From positions 31,245,014-31,309,013 of the forward strand of contig CP141144.1 of NCBI GenBank assembly GCA_035235625.1: 64,000 nt of DNA. The letters run 5' to 3'. Shown one piece after another: positions 24,559 to 35,853 of this stretch. The notes below the pieces were generated by a model, which saw nothing but the letters and a program-made list of their open reading frames with translations, was not told where the DNA came from and ran no database searches. How positions within the stretch are numbered: position 1 is the stretch's first letter; every line of letters starts with the position of its first letter. Both the position numbers and the translations under genes were made by a program. The stretch comes from Saururus chinensis (taxonomy: Eukaryota > Streptophyta > Magnoliopsida > Piperales > Saururaceae).

Positions 24559-25100
24559 AATAAAAAAACATGGCTATTCACTCTCCAGTTTTTTCCTGCA
24601 TCCCCCGTTACTTAGGCACCCCATCCTTAACTTACCCAATTTCTCATTTGTACCCCGGTTCTAAAAAATAATATAAATATTTTTTTAACTCCATGTACCC
24701 TACCACCCTTAACCTCCCTCACCCCATTGCCCTAATCTCAGGCCTCCTCTCTCACTCACCCTTCTCTGTTTGTGGTTCTTCGGTTGTTATAATCCAAAAT
24801 TTGAAATACTGGATTTAAAATATGAGATTTTAGAATATAATCCAAATTCTTAGATTTGAAATGCCAAATTTTAAAATATTTGGATACGCAAATCTTGTAT
24901 TACTAGAATCCCGGGATTTGAGTTGTTGATTTCAAAATAATTAACTCCTAATATTTTTTTATCTACAATTTTAAAATTTGACTAATCCATAATTTGAAAA
25001 AATATGAGAGGTGGCCATGAGCGGAGTAGGCAATAGGGTATACAGAGGAAAAAAATCAAAACATAGAATGAAAGACAATGACATTTGGAGGGTGAGAGGA
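24559..25100. other. Spacer between the MULE and the truncated Gypsy element
   Basis: CT-rich sequence (about 24600-24780) followed by AT-rich sequence with repeated AAATTTGAAAT-like words. No gene or clear repeat boundary is seen. Confidence 0.4.
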
Positions 25101-25104
25101 GACG

Positions 25105-26339
25105 TTACTTGACCTCTTGGCAGCGTATGGCACGGTGTTTGCTGAACCAAACGGCCTTCCTCCGGTGCGGACTCATGACCATTCTATTCCTATTATTCTA
25201 GGTGCTGCTCCAGCCAATGTCCGTCCTTATCGCTATCCATACATTCAGAAGGCTGAGATCAAGCGTCTGGTGGCGGACATGCTTTCTTCGGGTATCATTC
25301 GGCCTAGCACGAGCTCCTTTTCTTCTCCAATGTTGTTGGTCCATAAGAAGGATGGTACTTGGCGATTCTGTGTTGATTACCGTGCCCTGAATGCTATTAT
25401 AGTGAAGGACAAATATCCTATACCGGAGGTGGAGGAACTATTGGATGAGCTGTCTAGTGCTACCGTATTCAGCAAGCTTGACCTTCGTTCAGGTTATCAT
25501 CAGATCCGTATGCAGCCCACCAATGTGCACAAGACAGCCTTCCGCACTCATGATGGTCACTTCGAGTTCCTGGTGATGCCGTTCGGCCTCACGAATGCCC
25601 CCTCTACATTTCAGAGCCTTATGAATGACCTCTTCCGGCCCTTCCTCCGCCGCTTCATCTTGGTTTTCTTCGACTATATCCTCGTTTATAGCAAGACGTG
25701 GGGTGACCACCTGGAGCACCTCAGGTCTGTCTTTGATATCCTACAAGCTAACTCATTGTTTCTTAAACGCTCGAAGTGCTCGTTTGGCAGACCACAGGTT
25801 GAATACTTGGGTCATATCATCTCTCGTGATGGTGTGGCTACAGACCCCTCTAAGGTGACCGCCATGATGTCCTGGCCAGCTCCTAATTGCGTCCGGGCAC
25901 TGCGAGGCTTTCTTGGCCTAACTGGGTATTATCGGCGTTTTATTCACCACTATGGTGAGATTGCTCACCTTCTTACTCAGTTGTTACAGAAAGGCTCCTT
26001 TCATTGGTCGAACACTGCCCAGGCGGCCTTTGAGGAGTTGAAGTAAGCGATGGCGACTACCCCTGTTTTGATTCTCCCTGATTTCAGCCGGCCGTTCGTG
26101 ATGGAGACCAATGCTTCCGATGCCGGCTTAGGGGCGGTACTACTTCAGGAGGAGCGTCTCATTGCCTACTTCAGTAAGGCTTTGGCTGGCCGTTCCCTGT
26201 CCCTCTCTGTCTACGAGAAAGAGATGTTCGCCATTGTCCTCGCTGTCGACAAGTGGCGCCCTTATTTGCTCGGCCAGTGGTTTCTCATTCGCACTAACCA
26301 TCAGCCGCTCAAGTATTTTCTCGAACAGCGGGTGTCCAC
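25105..26339 (+). pseudogene. Gypsy reverse transcriptase and start of RNase H (fossil)
   Basis: A reverse transcriptase fragment of about 310 residues with FCVDYRALNAI, DLRSGYHQIRM and VMPFGLTNAPSTFQ, followed by the RNase H start (ETNASDAGLGAVL, YEKEMFAIVLAVDKWRPYL, HQPLKYFLEQR). It stops at the insertion point, where the target TCCAC (26335-26339) is duplicated. Broken. Confidence 0.9.
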
Positions 26340-26853
26340 TGTAACGCCCGAGATTTTTCACACATTTTCCTTAAAATTCATGGAAAATTTTTGCAATATA
26401 ACGTCTGTAAATCAGAGGAAAAATGACGAAATCAAAACCTGATAAAAAAATTTATAATTCAAAACAGTAAACATCCATTTTCCATCTAAATGTTTTCATC
26501 ATACGGTCAAACATCGTACGGCCAAAGCAAATATCATCAGGCACTACTCGAAAACACACGTACTACTAAATTGCTATGATCATAGACTTTAAATACAAAT
26601 CCCTCCCAGGCATCCTGAGTGCAAGTCCCATAACAGTCCACCGTCTAATCCAACCGAAAGTCCAGAATATAAACATCTAACTTCTCATCTCACTCAATAC
26701 AGGAGATCGTGGCACAAATAAACTCGCAGTGAGTGAAGCATATACCTGAGTCAACGGGAATCAATCTACCGCTGAAATGAGCATCCATCTCCAGGAGCTC
26801 TCCGCACAACCTGCAAAACCTCCCATGCAACGGGGCTAAAAATAGTAGGGCGA

Positions 26854-26914
26854 GTATTTTCATACTCAGTAGGAAAATACTCAGTGGGTATTTTCCTACT
26901 GAGTATGAAAATAC
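26854..26914. repeat. Perfect 27-bp inverted repeat (hairpin) in the giant LTR
   Basis: Arms 26854-26880 and 26888-26914 are exact reverse complements (the left arm begins GTATTTTCATACTCAGTAGG) around the 7-nt loop TCAGTGG. Confidence 0.95.
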
Positions 26915-27028
26915 CCAGTAGGGGAAATCCCAAACGGTGAACTCAATAAGTTCATAAATACATGCGTCATGCAATTCAAACATGAAGCAGTCAACATAAT
27001 ATAATCATATCATGCACATATGCATACG

Positions 27029-27150
27029 ATCATACCAAAGGCACCATCGTGCCAAAATCATACCAAAGGCACCATCGTGCCAAAATCATACCAAACGCAC
27101 TATCGTGCCAAAGTCATACCAAATGCACCAATGTGCCAAAGTCATACTAT
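27029..27150. repeat. 28-bp tandem array
   Basis: About 4.5 copies of a 28-bp unit containing GGCACCATCGTGCCAAA and ATCATACCAAA. Each unit holds the palindrome GGCACxATxGTGCC. Confidence 0.9.
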
Positions 27151-27179
27151 CAAATCAAACTTACACAAACACCCTTATC

Positions 27180-27450
27180 CACCATACGCTTACTCATACA
27201 ACATACTCATACTTATACGACCTTACTCGTACAATCATACTCGTACGACCTTACTCGTACAGCTTACACAAAATCACACTTACTATCTTACTCAAAATCA
27301 TACTCTCACAATCATACCCATACTTTTATAGTCGTGCTCATACTCATACGCTTACAGTCCTGCTCATACACACTCTTACAGTCGTGCTCATACACATACA
27401 GTCGTACTCACACTCATACAGTCGTACTCATACACATAATCGTACACATA
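27180..27450. repeat. CTCATAC/ACAGTCGTA-rich simple array
   Basis: Irregular repetition of short words such as ACTCATACACATACAGTCGT and TACTCGTACAATCATAC over about 270 bp. Open frames here (27012-27464 and overlaps) are by-products of the repeat. Confidence 0.8.
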
Positions 27451-27683
27451 TAAACGACCACTGAAGCTCATTACAACTAATAGGCTCCAGCGTCGAAAAG
27501 GAAAAGAATGTCACTGGGGCAACACCTTAACCTCCGAGGAGTGACTAGACGCGATGGACTTTTCCGAAGGTAAGGCACACCAATGCTCATGGGGCACTGG
27601 ATCAAATAGGTAAGAGTAGATCCATGATACTACTTACCTAAGCGCGCAAACATAAACACCCACACATAAGGGGTCATACAGTT

Positions 27684-27785
27684 GCCCACCATAATGGGTC
27701 TTATGGTGCCATAGAATCGCCCACCATAATGGGTCTTATAGTGCCAGAGAATTGCCCACCATAATGGGTCTTATAGTGCCAATGC
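27684..27785. repeat. 35-bp tandem array
   Basis: Three copies of a 35-bp unit GCCCACCATAATGGGTCTTA followed by T(G/A)GTGCCA. Each holds the small palindrome CCCACCATAATGGG. Confidence 0.9.
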
Positions 27786-27860
27786 CACTCTTGGGCAGAA
27801 AACATATAGTGCCACTTGGGCAGAAACATACAGTGCCACTCTTGGGCAGAATCATACAAC

Positions 27861-28118
27861 GCTCTCAATAGAGCATCAAACGTTTGGGCTTACACAGCAC
27901 ACAGACCAAATCGAAAACATACTTCGCTCTCAACAGAGCATCAAACGTCTGGGCTTCATACAGCACACAGACAAAGTCAAAAACGTACATCGCTCTCAAC
28001 AGAGCATCAAATGTCTGGGCTGATACAGCACGCAGACCAAATCAGAAACAATGTCGCTCTCAGCAGAGCAACAAACGTCCGGTGCTCTATACAGCACACA
28101 GACAACATCCCACAGGAT
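27861..28118. repeat. 65-bp tandem array
   Basis: Four copies starting at about 27861, 27926, 27992 and 28056. Each contains GCTCTCAACAGAGC (a small hairpin), ATCAAACGTCTGGGCT and ACAGCACACAGAC. Confidence 0.9.
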
Positions 28119-28849
28119 AAACACCATGGCAAGACATGAGAATGCTCGGCCGACTCATTAGCGGCCAGCACAAACACGGAACTTAATCCGTCGAACTCTC
28201 AGGTCTCAAACTCACAACGCTATCATTAGCTGTGCTTATAATTCAAGTTTGAATTAAGTATATTATGTGGTACAATTATGCCATACAAACTCACAGTCCT
28301 CGACTGATCAAACCGAAGCTGAGCCCGATCAAAACCCCAGTTCGTCAAGGCAGCAGACTTCACTTACCCGTCCACATCATGGACAAAACTCATCGTACAC
28401 CAAACCCTTACAGTCTTACGTACTTCGCCATCCATCTTATGGCCAAATCATCTTACACTGACATCCTCAAATAACGCTCCTCAAAGCCAACCCAGTTGTC
28501 GCCCTCTTACTTATATCTCACTTATTATACTTACTTTTCACTTCATAATCTATACGTTATGCTTGTACAATTATGAACACTCTTACTGTCTGACAAACGC
28601 CCAACATACAATCCAACCCAAACCGATCCATTCTAATCCTTGCCCGTCATACGCTTATTTTCTGTCATACGCTTACACAACCGTATCCAAATTCAGACAA
28701 AGCCTCTGTCACCTCTTACTGTCCATCGCCCATACCTCTGCCCACATACACTTACACATAACCATATCATAGTCAAATAATCATCATACATATGTATGTC
28801 TCACACATACGTATAACATACACATATGGTCATACATACGTAACTTACA

Positions 28850-29170
28850 AACATGCACACTAGCCATCACTAGCACATGCATACATCAACATACTTCAAA
28901 CATGCACGCTAGCCATCACTAGCACATGCATACATCAACATACTTCAATCATGCACGCTAGCCATCACTAGCACATGCATAATCCATACATACTCCAAAC
29001 ATGCACGCTAGCCATCACTAGCACATGCATAATCCAAACATACTTCAAACATGCACGCTAGCCATCACTAGCACATGCATACATATGTCAACATACACAC
29101 TAGCCATCACTAGCACATACTCAATCAACATACGAAACATACCAACAAACACGCTAGTCATCACTAGCAC
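28850..29170. repeat. 49-bp tandem array
   Basis: About seven copies, spaced 42-50 bp, of GCTAGCCATCACTAGCACAT with linkers CATACATCAACATACTTCAA. TAGCCATCACTA inside each unit is nearly palindromic. Confidence 0.9.
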
Positions 29171-31489
29171 ATACTTACATCCAACGTACTTACAACCAAC
29201 ATGCATGTCATATGCATTTCAACATACCATATAATCATGCTTACATGTGCATCATGCAATCGGATCGTTACTTAACATCCAAAGCATGGAATCATGCAAT
29301 CCTAGCATGCTGCTACTCATTCAAAGCATGCTATCATGAAATTACGAGTTCAAAGCTCCCCTACCTCGTAATCATGACGTTCGATGGCGAGTACACGACA
29401 GTGGCGGCGTCGGCGGCGGAGTTGGCTGTCAAAACCGTTGCATGGATGAGAGAGTTGTTGTCCCGAGGGTTTTAGGATGCGCCGGAACTAGTCACGACCA
29501 AACAGGGTGTCAGAAATCAATGCGGTAAAACCCGCGATCCACGGCGGCACACTAGGGCGGCCGGGAGAAATATCATGCCAACATAAGTGGCGGTATGACT
29601 AGATGTCGAGGGTGTACACTGAAGATCGGCCGGTGACTAATACATACTCAGCCGGCTGCAAAGACGTCGAAATCGGCCGTGGACAGCACCCAACGGCGAC
29701 GATTTCGGTCAACAAAGGCCCACATACGGGCGGAGAGCGTGGGGCAACACTCGAGAACAAAAGAGAGGTGGAGGATGGCTCTGTGTCAACTCCAATCGGT
29801 GGCAAAGCCAACCAATGGTCAGGCGGCGCAAATGCAGAACCTAAACCCAGAAGTACACACGTGGCCACATGCACACGCGGTCACAAAGGGCGGGGGAGAG
29901 GGCTGAAAAGAGGCAACCCAAGGCCCACAAAAGCCAACAGGGCTAAGGCCCTAGCTGTGGCCAATCTAAGCAGCGACATCGCCGATCGCCACCTACAACC
30001 AATACCCATGGTGCGGGCGGCTGTGCATCTTGCACGGTAGAGAGCAAGGGGAGGGTTCAGGGTCGAGCAAAGGCCACGAGGCCGTCACTGGCCAAGGCAT
30101 GTGCAGGTGAACTCATCCACCTTCGGTCACAGTAAGTCATACAAATTCTTGCCTGAGGCCGTTCGGTACCGACGGCGTAAAATGGGCAAGAAGGGTCAAC
30201 GACACACATGCCGGTAAGGCGGAACTAGCTGTGGCTACGGGCCGCAAGGCTGAACAAGGCCCGGAGGGGTGGCCCATTGGCATCACCGGGCTGGGGCAGA
30301 GCCGAACTAAGGTCCGCTAAATCAAATCCGGCGTCTGACTGATAACGTCAGTCACACGGTCTAAAACAGACGTAGACCAAGAATAGGGGACGCCCGGACT
30401 GAGCAAGGGAGATACGGAGGCGACGGAGGCTGAACCGGTCTGGGTGGGGCTGTCCCAAGACCGGGGCGTAGCCCATGGTGGTCAAGTCACCCTCACCCGC
30501 CAACGATGGCGGTGCCAACCCACTGGAAAATTGTACGACAAAGCGTACTGGCCGGAGTAAAGAGGGAGGGTAGAGGCGGAACCGCATCGGGTAGGGTGTA
30601 CCTCTGACTTCGCCGGACCATGGCGAGGTTGGAGAGAGGTCGAATCGGCCACAAATCACCACCGGTGGCCATTGTTTACCCAAAATAGTGCATCGACGGA
30701 ACAGGGCAGAGAGGGGGATAAGGACGGGGCGGCGGAACGGAGGCCCACCGGGCCGAGAGGGATGGCCTCCCACCGTTGCCGGCCCAGGGCAGAGCTGTGG
30801 CCAGCCGGTCAGGCCGTGCCGGCCCGTGGCGGTGGCGGAACGGCACGATACAGAGGGGGCAGAAAACAGGGGCAGTAGGGAGAAATGGAGCGCAACGGCG
30901 GAGCAGAGGCCGTTTGGGGCCGGGAGGGGTGTCCTCCCACCATCGCCGGCCCATGGCCGAGCCATGGGCGGCCGGCCGGCCCTCGCCGGCCCACGGCGGC
31001 GGCGAAAACAAAAGAGACAGTGGGGAGAGATGGCAAACCGGGAGAAGGCGGCGCGGCCGTGTGCGGCCGGGGCAGTGGCCCCTTGGCGTCGCACTGCCGG
31101 GGCAGAGCCTGTGTCGGCGTCCTGCGGCCTACCGGCGGCCGGGCACAGGGAACAGATGCAAAAAGGGGGCGGCGCACTGTTCCTTCTGGCGGCTTCCAGA
31201 TCGGGCTCGACCGTGCCCGATATGTATTTCCTTCTTGTTTTTGTTTTTTCCAAAAATGTCCTCACACACGCGTACCACATGGATACACGTTGTGAGTCTA
31301 AAATTTGCGTCGAAAGTGCGCAGCGAGGCCCGCGGCCCGAGACTAAGCCCTACACCCGACTCCACGGGTATAAATATAGAAAAAATACACAAATACACAT
31401 ACGCTGAAACGTCACATTTTCCTGCCGAAAATGACCAGAAAAATGGCAGGAAAATCCCAAAAAATTGTAGAAAAATCGGGGACCTTACA

Positions 31490-33072
31490 TCCACACCCGC
31501 CCAACAGTGGTGGGTCAGTAAACTCTTGGGTTATGACTACGAGGTGGTGTACAAGAAGGGATCTGACAACACTGTGGCTGATGCACTGTCTCGCCGCACC
31601 AACCCAGGTTTGTGTTTGGCTATTCCAGTCCAATTTATCCTTTTCTTGATGAATTAAAGCAGGCGTATCACGATGACTCCCCGACCTCTACTATGATTGC
31701 AGCCCTTCAGACTGACTCATCCATGCATCCTGGCTTTGCATGGAAGGATGGCCTTCTCTTCTGGAAGGAACGTCTTTGGGTGCCTGCGGTTACCGACTTG
31801 CACCAACGTCTCATAGCTCACTTCCATGCCTCTCCCTTGGCGGGTCATGAGGGTGTTCTTCACACCTATAAACGGGTGAGTCAGAGCTTCTTATGGTAGG
31901 GTGTTCGACGCGCAGTGACTGATTATGTGGCCTCTTGTGATGTCTGTCAGTGTGCCAAGTCAGCCACCACCTCTCCTGCTGGGTTACTTCAGCCCTTGCC
32001 CATTCCGAATCAGGTTTGGGATGATGTTTCTATGGATTTTGTGGAGGCCTTACCGTTGGTTCAAGGCAAGTCGGTGATCATGGTGGTAGTGGATCGCCTG
32101 TCTAAATATGCTCATTTTAGTGCTCTGGGTCATCCCTACATAGCTAAGTCGGTGGCAGAACTCTATGTCCGGGAGATAGCCAAGTTACATGGTATGCCTC
32201 GCGCTATAGTTTCTGATCGCGATCGGATTTTCATCTCTCAGTTTTGACAGGAGTTTTTCACCTTATAGGGCACTTCTCTCCACATGAGCACAGCATATCA
32301 CCCTCAGACGGATGGTCAAACAGAGGTCGTGAACCGATGTTTGGAGCAGTATTTGCGTTGTTTCACCATGTCTCAGCCACGCTGTTGGCTACAGCTTCTT
32401 CCTTGGGCGGAGTGGTCTTATAATACCGTTTATCACACTCGCGCCGGTTTCACTCCTTTTGAGGTCCTTTATGGCCGACCACCGCCTATAGTGCTCTCCT
32501 ATGTGCCCCATCGGTCTTCAGTGGCAGAGGTTGACTACATGCTCCAATCTAGGGATGAGGTTCTTCGCCAACTTAAAGTGAATCTGTCTGAGGCTGAGAA
32601 CCGTATGAAGCAGATTTATGACAGCCATCACACAGAGCGCGAGTTCGCTGTGGGGGACTTGGTTTATGTCTCCGTTCTTCCTCAGCGCCAAACCTCCTTG
32701 TTCCAGCCTGAACACTCTAAGCTTGCTCCACACTTTCATGGGCCCTATGTTGTCGAAGAGCGCGTTGGTTCGGTTGCTTACCGCCTCACTCTGCTGTAGG
32801 GTTCTATGGTCCATCCGGTTTTTCATGTTTCTAGGTTGCACCGTTGCATTGGTGACCCTTCACTGGCTATGGATGCTCCACCTCTTCCCTCGATGGGACT
32901 CGTGGCTTCGTCTGACCCCATTCCTGTAGTGCTGCTTGATAAGCGTCGTGTACGCCGCTCTGGTCGTATTACCACGGAGGTTTTAGTCTTGTGGCAGGGC
33001 CAGTCACTTGAGGATGCTACGTGGCTATCTGAGGATGAGTTTCTACTACGGTATCCTTCGTGGTTGCCTTGA
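31490..33072 (+). pseudogene. Gypsy RNase H end, integrase and chromodomain-like C-terminus (fossil)
   Basis: The element resumes after the insertion with the second TCCAC. It shows the RNase H end (KLLGYDYEVVYKKG, VADALSRR), the integrase zinc-binding region (LIAHFHASPLAGHEG to CDVCQCAK), the integrase core (DDVSMDFVEALP, IVSDRDRIFIS, STAYHPQTDGQTEVVNRCLE), and a C-terminal chromodomain-like stretch (TTEVLVLWQGQSLEDATW) ending near 33072. It is broken in several places. Confidence 0.9.
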
Positions 33073-33102
33073 GGACAAGGCGTGTGCGGAAACGTGGTGG
33101 AG

Positions 33103-33415
33103 TGTTGTGCACGAGTGCACTAGACTTAGTATTTCCCTTATTTCAGTACTTTAATTATGTCATTAGGCTAGTTTAGCAGTTGGCTATTATTGTATTCTGG
33201 ATGATTTGTAACGGGCGCACTAGTGGACCACGGGTGAACCGGGCCCACTAGTGGCACGACTCTCAGTATGGGGTGCGACTCCCCATAAAGGGGTCGTCTT
33301 TCTCTTTTGTGGTTATGTTGAATGAAATTCCAGACTTCCTTTCCCTTTCTTCCAACTTCTTTTCCTTTCACTGCGTAGAACTTGTGTACCAATTGTGCCT
33401 ACACCGGGCACAACA
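33103..33415 (+). repeat. 3' LTR of the Reina-like Gypsy element
   Basis: It starts TGTTGTGCACGAGTG just after a purine-rich tract (GTGGTGGAG) and ends CACCGGGCACAACA. TGTTGTGC and GCACAACA form the terminal inverted repeat. It is 313 bp. No matching 5' LTR is in the window. Confidence 0.85.
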
Positions 33416-35853
33416 AAGGCTTATTGATTCGGTGTTACGTTCAAAAGGATACAAATTTGTAACTCAAGTCCAATTTTAGATAGTCATAACTCCTTCATCA
33501 AAACTCCAATTTATATATTCTTAGATGTGTTTCAAAGCTCTATTTGTATAGTTTTTATCCTAAAGTTTGATACTGGATTCCAAACCACATGATAAGTTAT
33601 TATACTGAGAAGGTCAAAAAGTAAAATTTATTATTTTCCACATATACTTTGAAACTTCCTTGATAGTAATCTATCATAATTTTCTCATCTAAGCTCCGAT
33701 TTGCCTGATCTTGGTAACTATTCAAAACCCTTTCTGTCTTCTTTTTAATAATAAAGTTTTAAATTTTTTAATAATAAAATTTTAAATTCAAACTCCATGT
33801 ATCGAAGAAATTACACTAAGACCTAGGGGCCAAATTCATTCGCACGGTCAAGTAGAAGGTATCTAGAAAATTCTTAGATGATACAGCTACAGCCTCTTAT
33901 CATTGCCACCAGAGTGAAGGAGATGCATGGTTATTTTAGTTGGGGTAATAAGTTAGAAGAAGTTCATGGGGTAAGAAAAGCAAGTAAAAAATACCAAATA
34001 TTTTAGCAAAAATGGCTAATGGGGGGTTTTTTGGGGTGCATATAGGTGCAGTCATCTAAAAGTGATGGGCAACAAGTATTACCATTTCCTTAGCCATATA
34101 AAAGATAGCAAAAACCACTAAAATCTAAATGTCTGTTGATGGACCTTGGGAGCCTTTCTCCAATACAGAGATTGGCTCGGGGCATCAGGGCCAAGGGGAA
34201 GGGGTTTAAACCTATCAATAGAAGGCAAAGGGAGACTTAGCATAAGAGTCTCTTGAGTTCGGACTTTCATCACCACCTGTTAGTCTTTCAGAGACGCCAA
34301 GTGCTACCAGTCATGCCACTTCACTTTAGGTATTCGCCCTGTAAGGGTGGGGGGCTTATTCCACCCTAAGACTCTTCAGATGAGCAAGAGTAATACCTCC
34401 AATCCCCCATCCCCCCCCCCCCCCCCTCTCGGGAGGTGTCCTAGGTTCGAGTTGAGCTTGACAGACTTATAAGGGGAGGATGGGTTGGGATTTGGGCAAG
34501 TCCTCCATGTATACATATAAAAAAGAATACTTAATAAATTTAGAAGAAAAAAAACATGTGCTCATCCATTTCAGGTCGTCACATTTATATTAGGCAGGCC
34601 ATTTAAATTAGGGTGGTCCGTGGCATATTTAAATCAGGGTGCATGGCAGGTTTTCCTAGCCTCACCTTCTGGCCCCAGGCACATGCAAAATGTCGTGAAA
34701 ATTATCTACACATTTAAAAGCAGAATTGTAATAAAATAGAATGGGTCTTTTCAAATCGCCAAAAAATCTCAATAAAATCCACCCTAAATGGAACTATCAA
34801 CTCATTTTAATAATTCTTTTTCTTCTCCCTTTCTCTTATTTTTTTCCTTCATCCCCTCATTCTTCTTTTTCTTCCTAGAAATATGGCTGCAACAGAAGAA
34901 AAACCACAAACCAGGAAGAAAAAGAAGAGGAAGAGAAAAACAGAGAAGCAACACAACAAAAGACATGAAGATGGAAGCAGTGGTGGTAGCAGCAGCCAAA
35001 GAAGTGCGTTGGAAGAAGATCAGGGGAAAAGGAGGAAGAGGCTCAAATAACCCCAACATCCATTTGGATTTTCGGTGGCTTGGGTTCCCCTAGCTAAGCC
35101 AGGGGTCCAAAATGATTTACTCTATAATAACAATACGTTGGGGTGCTTATTTGGTGATGAAAGCCAAAACAACAGAAGGTAAAACCACAGAAAGCATCAA
35201 TGCTACTCGCCAGTAGCATTTTGGAGGTAAAAGGCTTATACAAAGTTGGATGACTATTGCTTCCCAATATCCAGCTCCATCTCCCAAAAAAGGAACTCGA
35301 TTAGTTTTGGTCTACTTATTAGCCATCAGTTATACATGAAAAATGGCCATGCCGATTGTCATGGTTCCTAACCTCAGTTTCCACAAAAAGACATTTCATT
35401 AAACTCACACATTGGTAAGCATGTTGCCAAGATGTGTAATGACATCACAAGATGTTCCTGCCCTAGGGCCAACACCTGAAAAACAAAAGGCAGTAACTCT
35501 CTTGCAGGATGAAAAAGGGAAAAGAAAAGAAAATATCACATCTACCGGATAAATAAACTCTATAAATGAGACCAAAACTATTTTTTCTATCACCCCTTCA
35601 AAGGGTGCTAAACAAAGAAAACCAAAACAACATTTGCCCCACGGCCAGATGTATATAAGCCAATGGCAGGAGGTTTATGAAAAAGCATAAAAGAATGTAC
35701 AAAGTAATGTCTTGTACATAACGGACAGAAGGCCTCATCAATGCAAAACTCCAAGCAATGCTAGCAGAAACCCTGATGAGTTAGTCTCATTTTCCTTTTT
35801 CTATAATCCTCGATCTTTTTCCTATATATAGCAGCTCTTTGCACCTAAGATAC
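33416..35853. other. Non-coding stretch between the Gypsy element and the nucleotidyltransferase gene
   Basis: 33420-33830 has AT-rich LTR-like text of unknown family. A 16-nt C run lies at 34411-34426. At 34790-35060 there is a CT-rich then AG-rich block open on both strands, with no domain. The part just left of 35854 is probably the 3' UTR of the minus-strand gene, with TGTACA words at about 35695-35720 that resemble plant polyadenylation upstream elements. Confidence 0.4.

Larger units (their letters stand above)
26340..31489 (+). mobile_element. Giant solo LTR (~5.15 kb) inserted in the Gypsy RNase H region
   Basis: It starts TGTAACGCCCGAGATTTTTC and ends GGGGACCTTACA. The ends form an imperfect inverted repeat (TGTAACGCCCGAGATTTTTC against TGTAAGGTCCCCGATTTTTC). 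The target TCCAC is duplicated perfectly at 26335-26339 and 31490-31494. No gag, pol or second LTR copy is visible inside. TG...CA ends, a 5-bp duplication and a TATAAATA near the right end (31369-31376) fit a single LTR left by recombination. The TGTAACGCCC start and the great length recall long-LTR Tat/Ogre-type Gypsy elements, but the family name is inference. Confidence 0.75.
25105..33415 (+). mobile_element. 5'-truncated Ty3/Gypsy chromovirus (Reina-like), split by a giant solo LTR
   Basis: A plus-strand Gypsy element. The part left of the reverse transcriptase (5' LTR, gag, protease) is missing. Present in order are reverse transcriptase, RNase H, integrase and a chromodomain-like C-terminus, then a 3' LTR at 33103-33415. 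The short 313-bp LTR, the chromodomain and the RT type suggest the Reina clade. The RNase H region is interrupted at 26340 by a 5150-bp insertion and resumes at 31490. The element is broken in several further places. Confidence 0.88.

Noticed and set aside
19406-24567. A 9-bp target duplication around the Mutator-like element
   Set aside because: The flanks (GAATTTAAA and AATAAAAAA) agree at too few positions, and both are AT-rich.
27012-28139. Overlapping plus-strand frames rich in His/Thr/Tyr/Ser
   Set aside because: These are translations of short tandem repeats inside the LTR.
27029-29170. Possible CRISPR-like arrays
   Set aside because: The repeats are directly adjacent or have repeated linkers, there are no unique spacers, and this is plant nuclear DNA.
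30348-31280. 310-codon minus-strand open frame and overlapping frames on both strands
   Set aside because: They lie in the GC-rich block of the giant LTR, overlap each other in several frames, are Pro/Arg/Ala-rich and match no family. Open frames of this length are expected by chance where AT-rich stops are rare.
34360-34460. Possible SINE around the C run and CTAGGTTCGAGTTGAG
   Set aside because: There is a B-box-like word but no matching A box at the right distance and no tail.
34788-35093. Open frames on both strands in a CT/AG-rich block
   Set aside because: Low-complexity composition, no domain, and frames overlapping on opposite strands.
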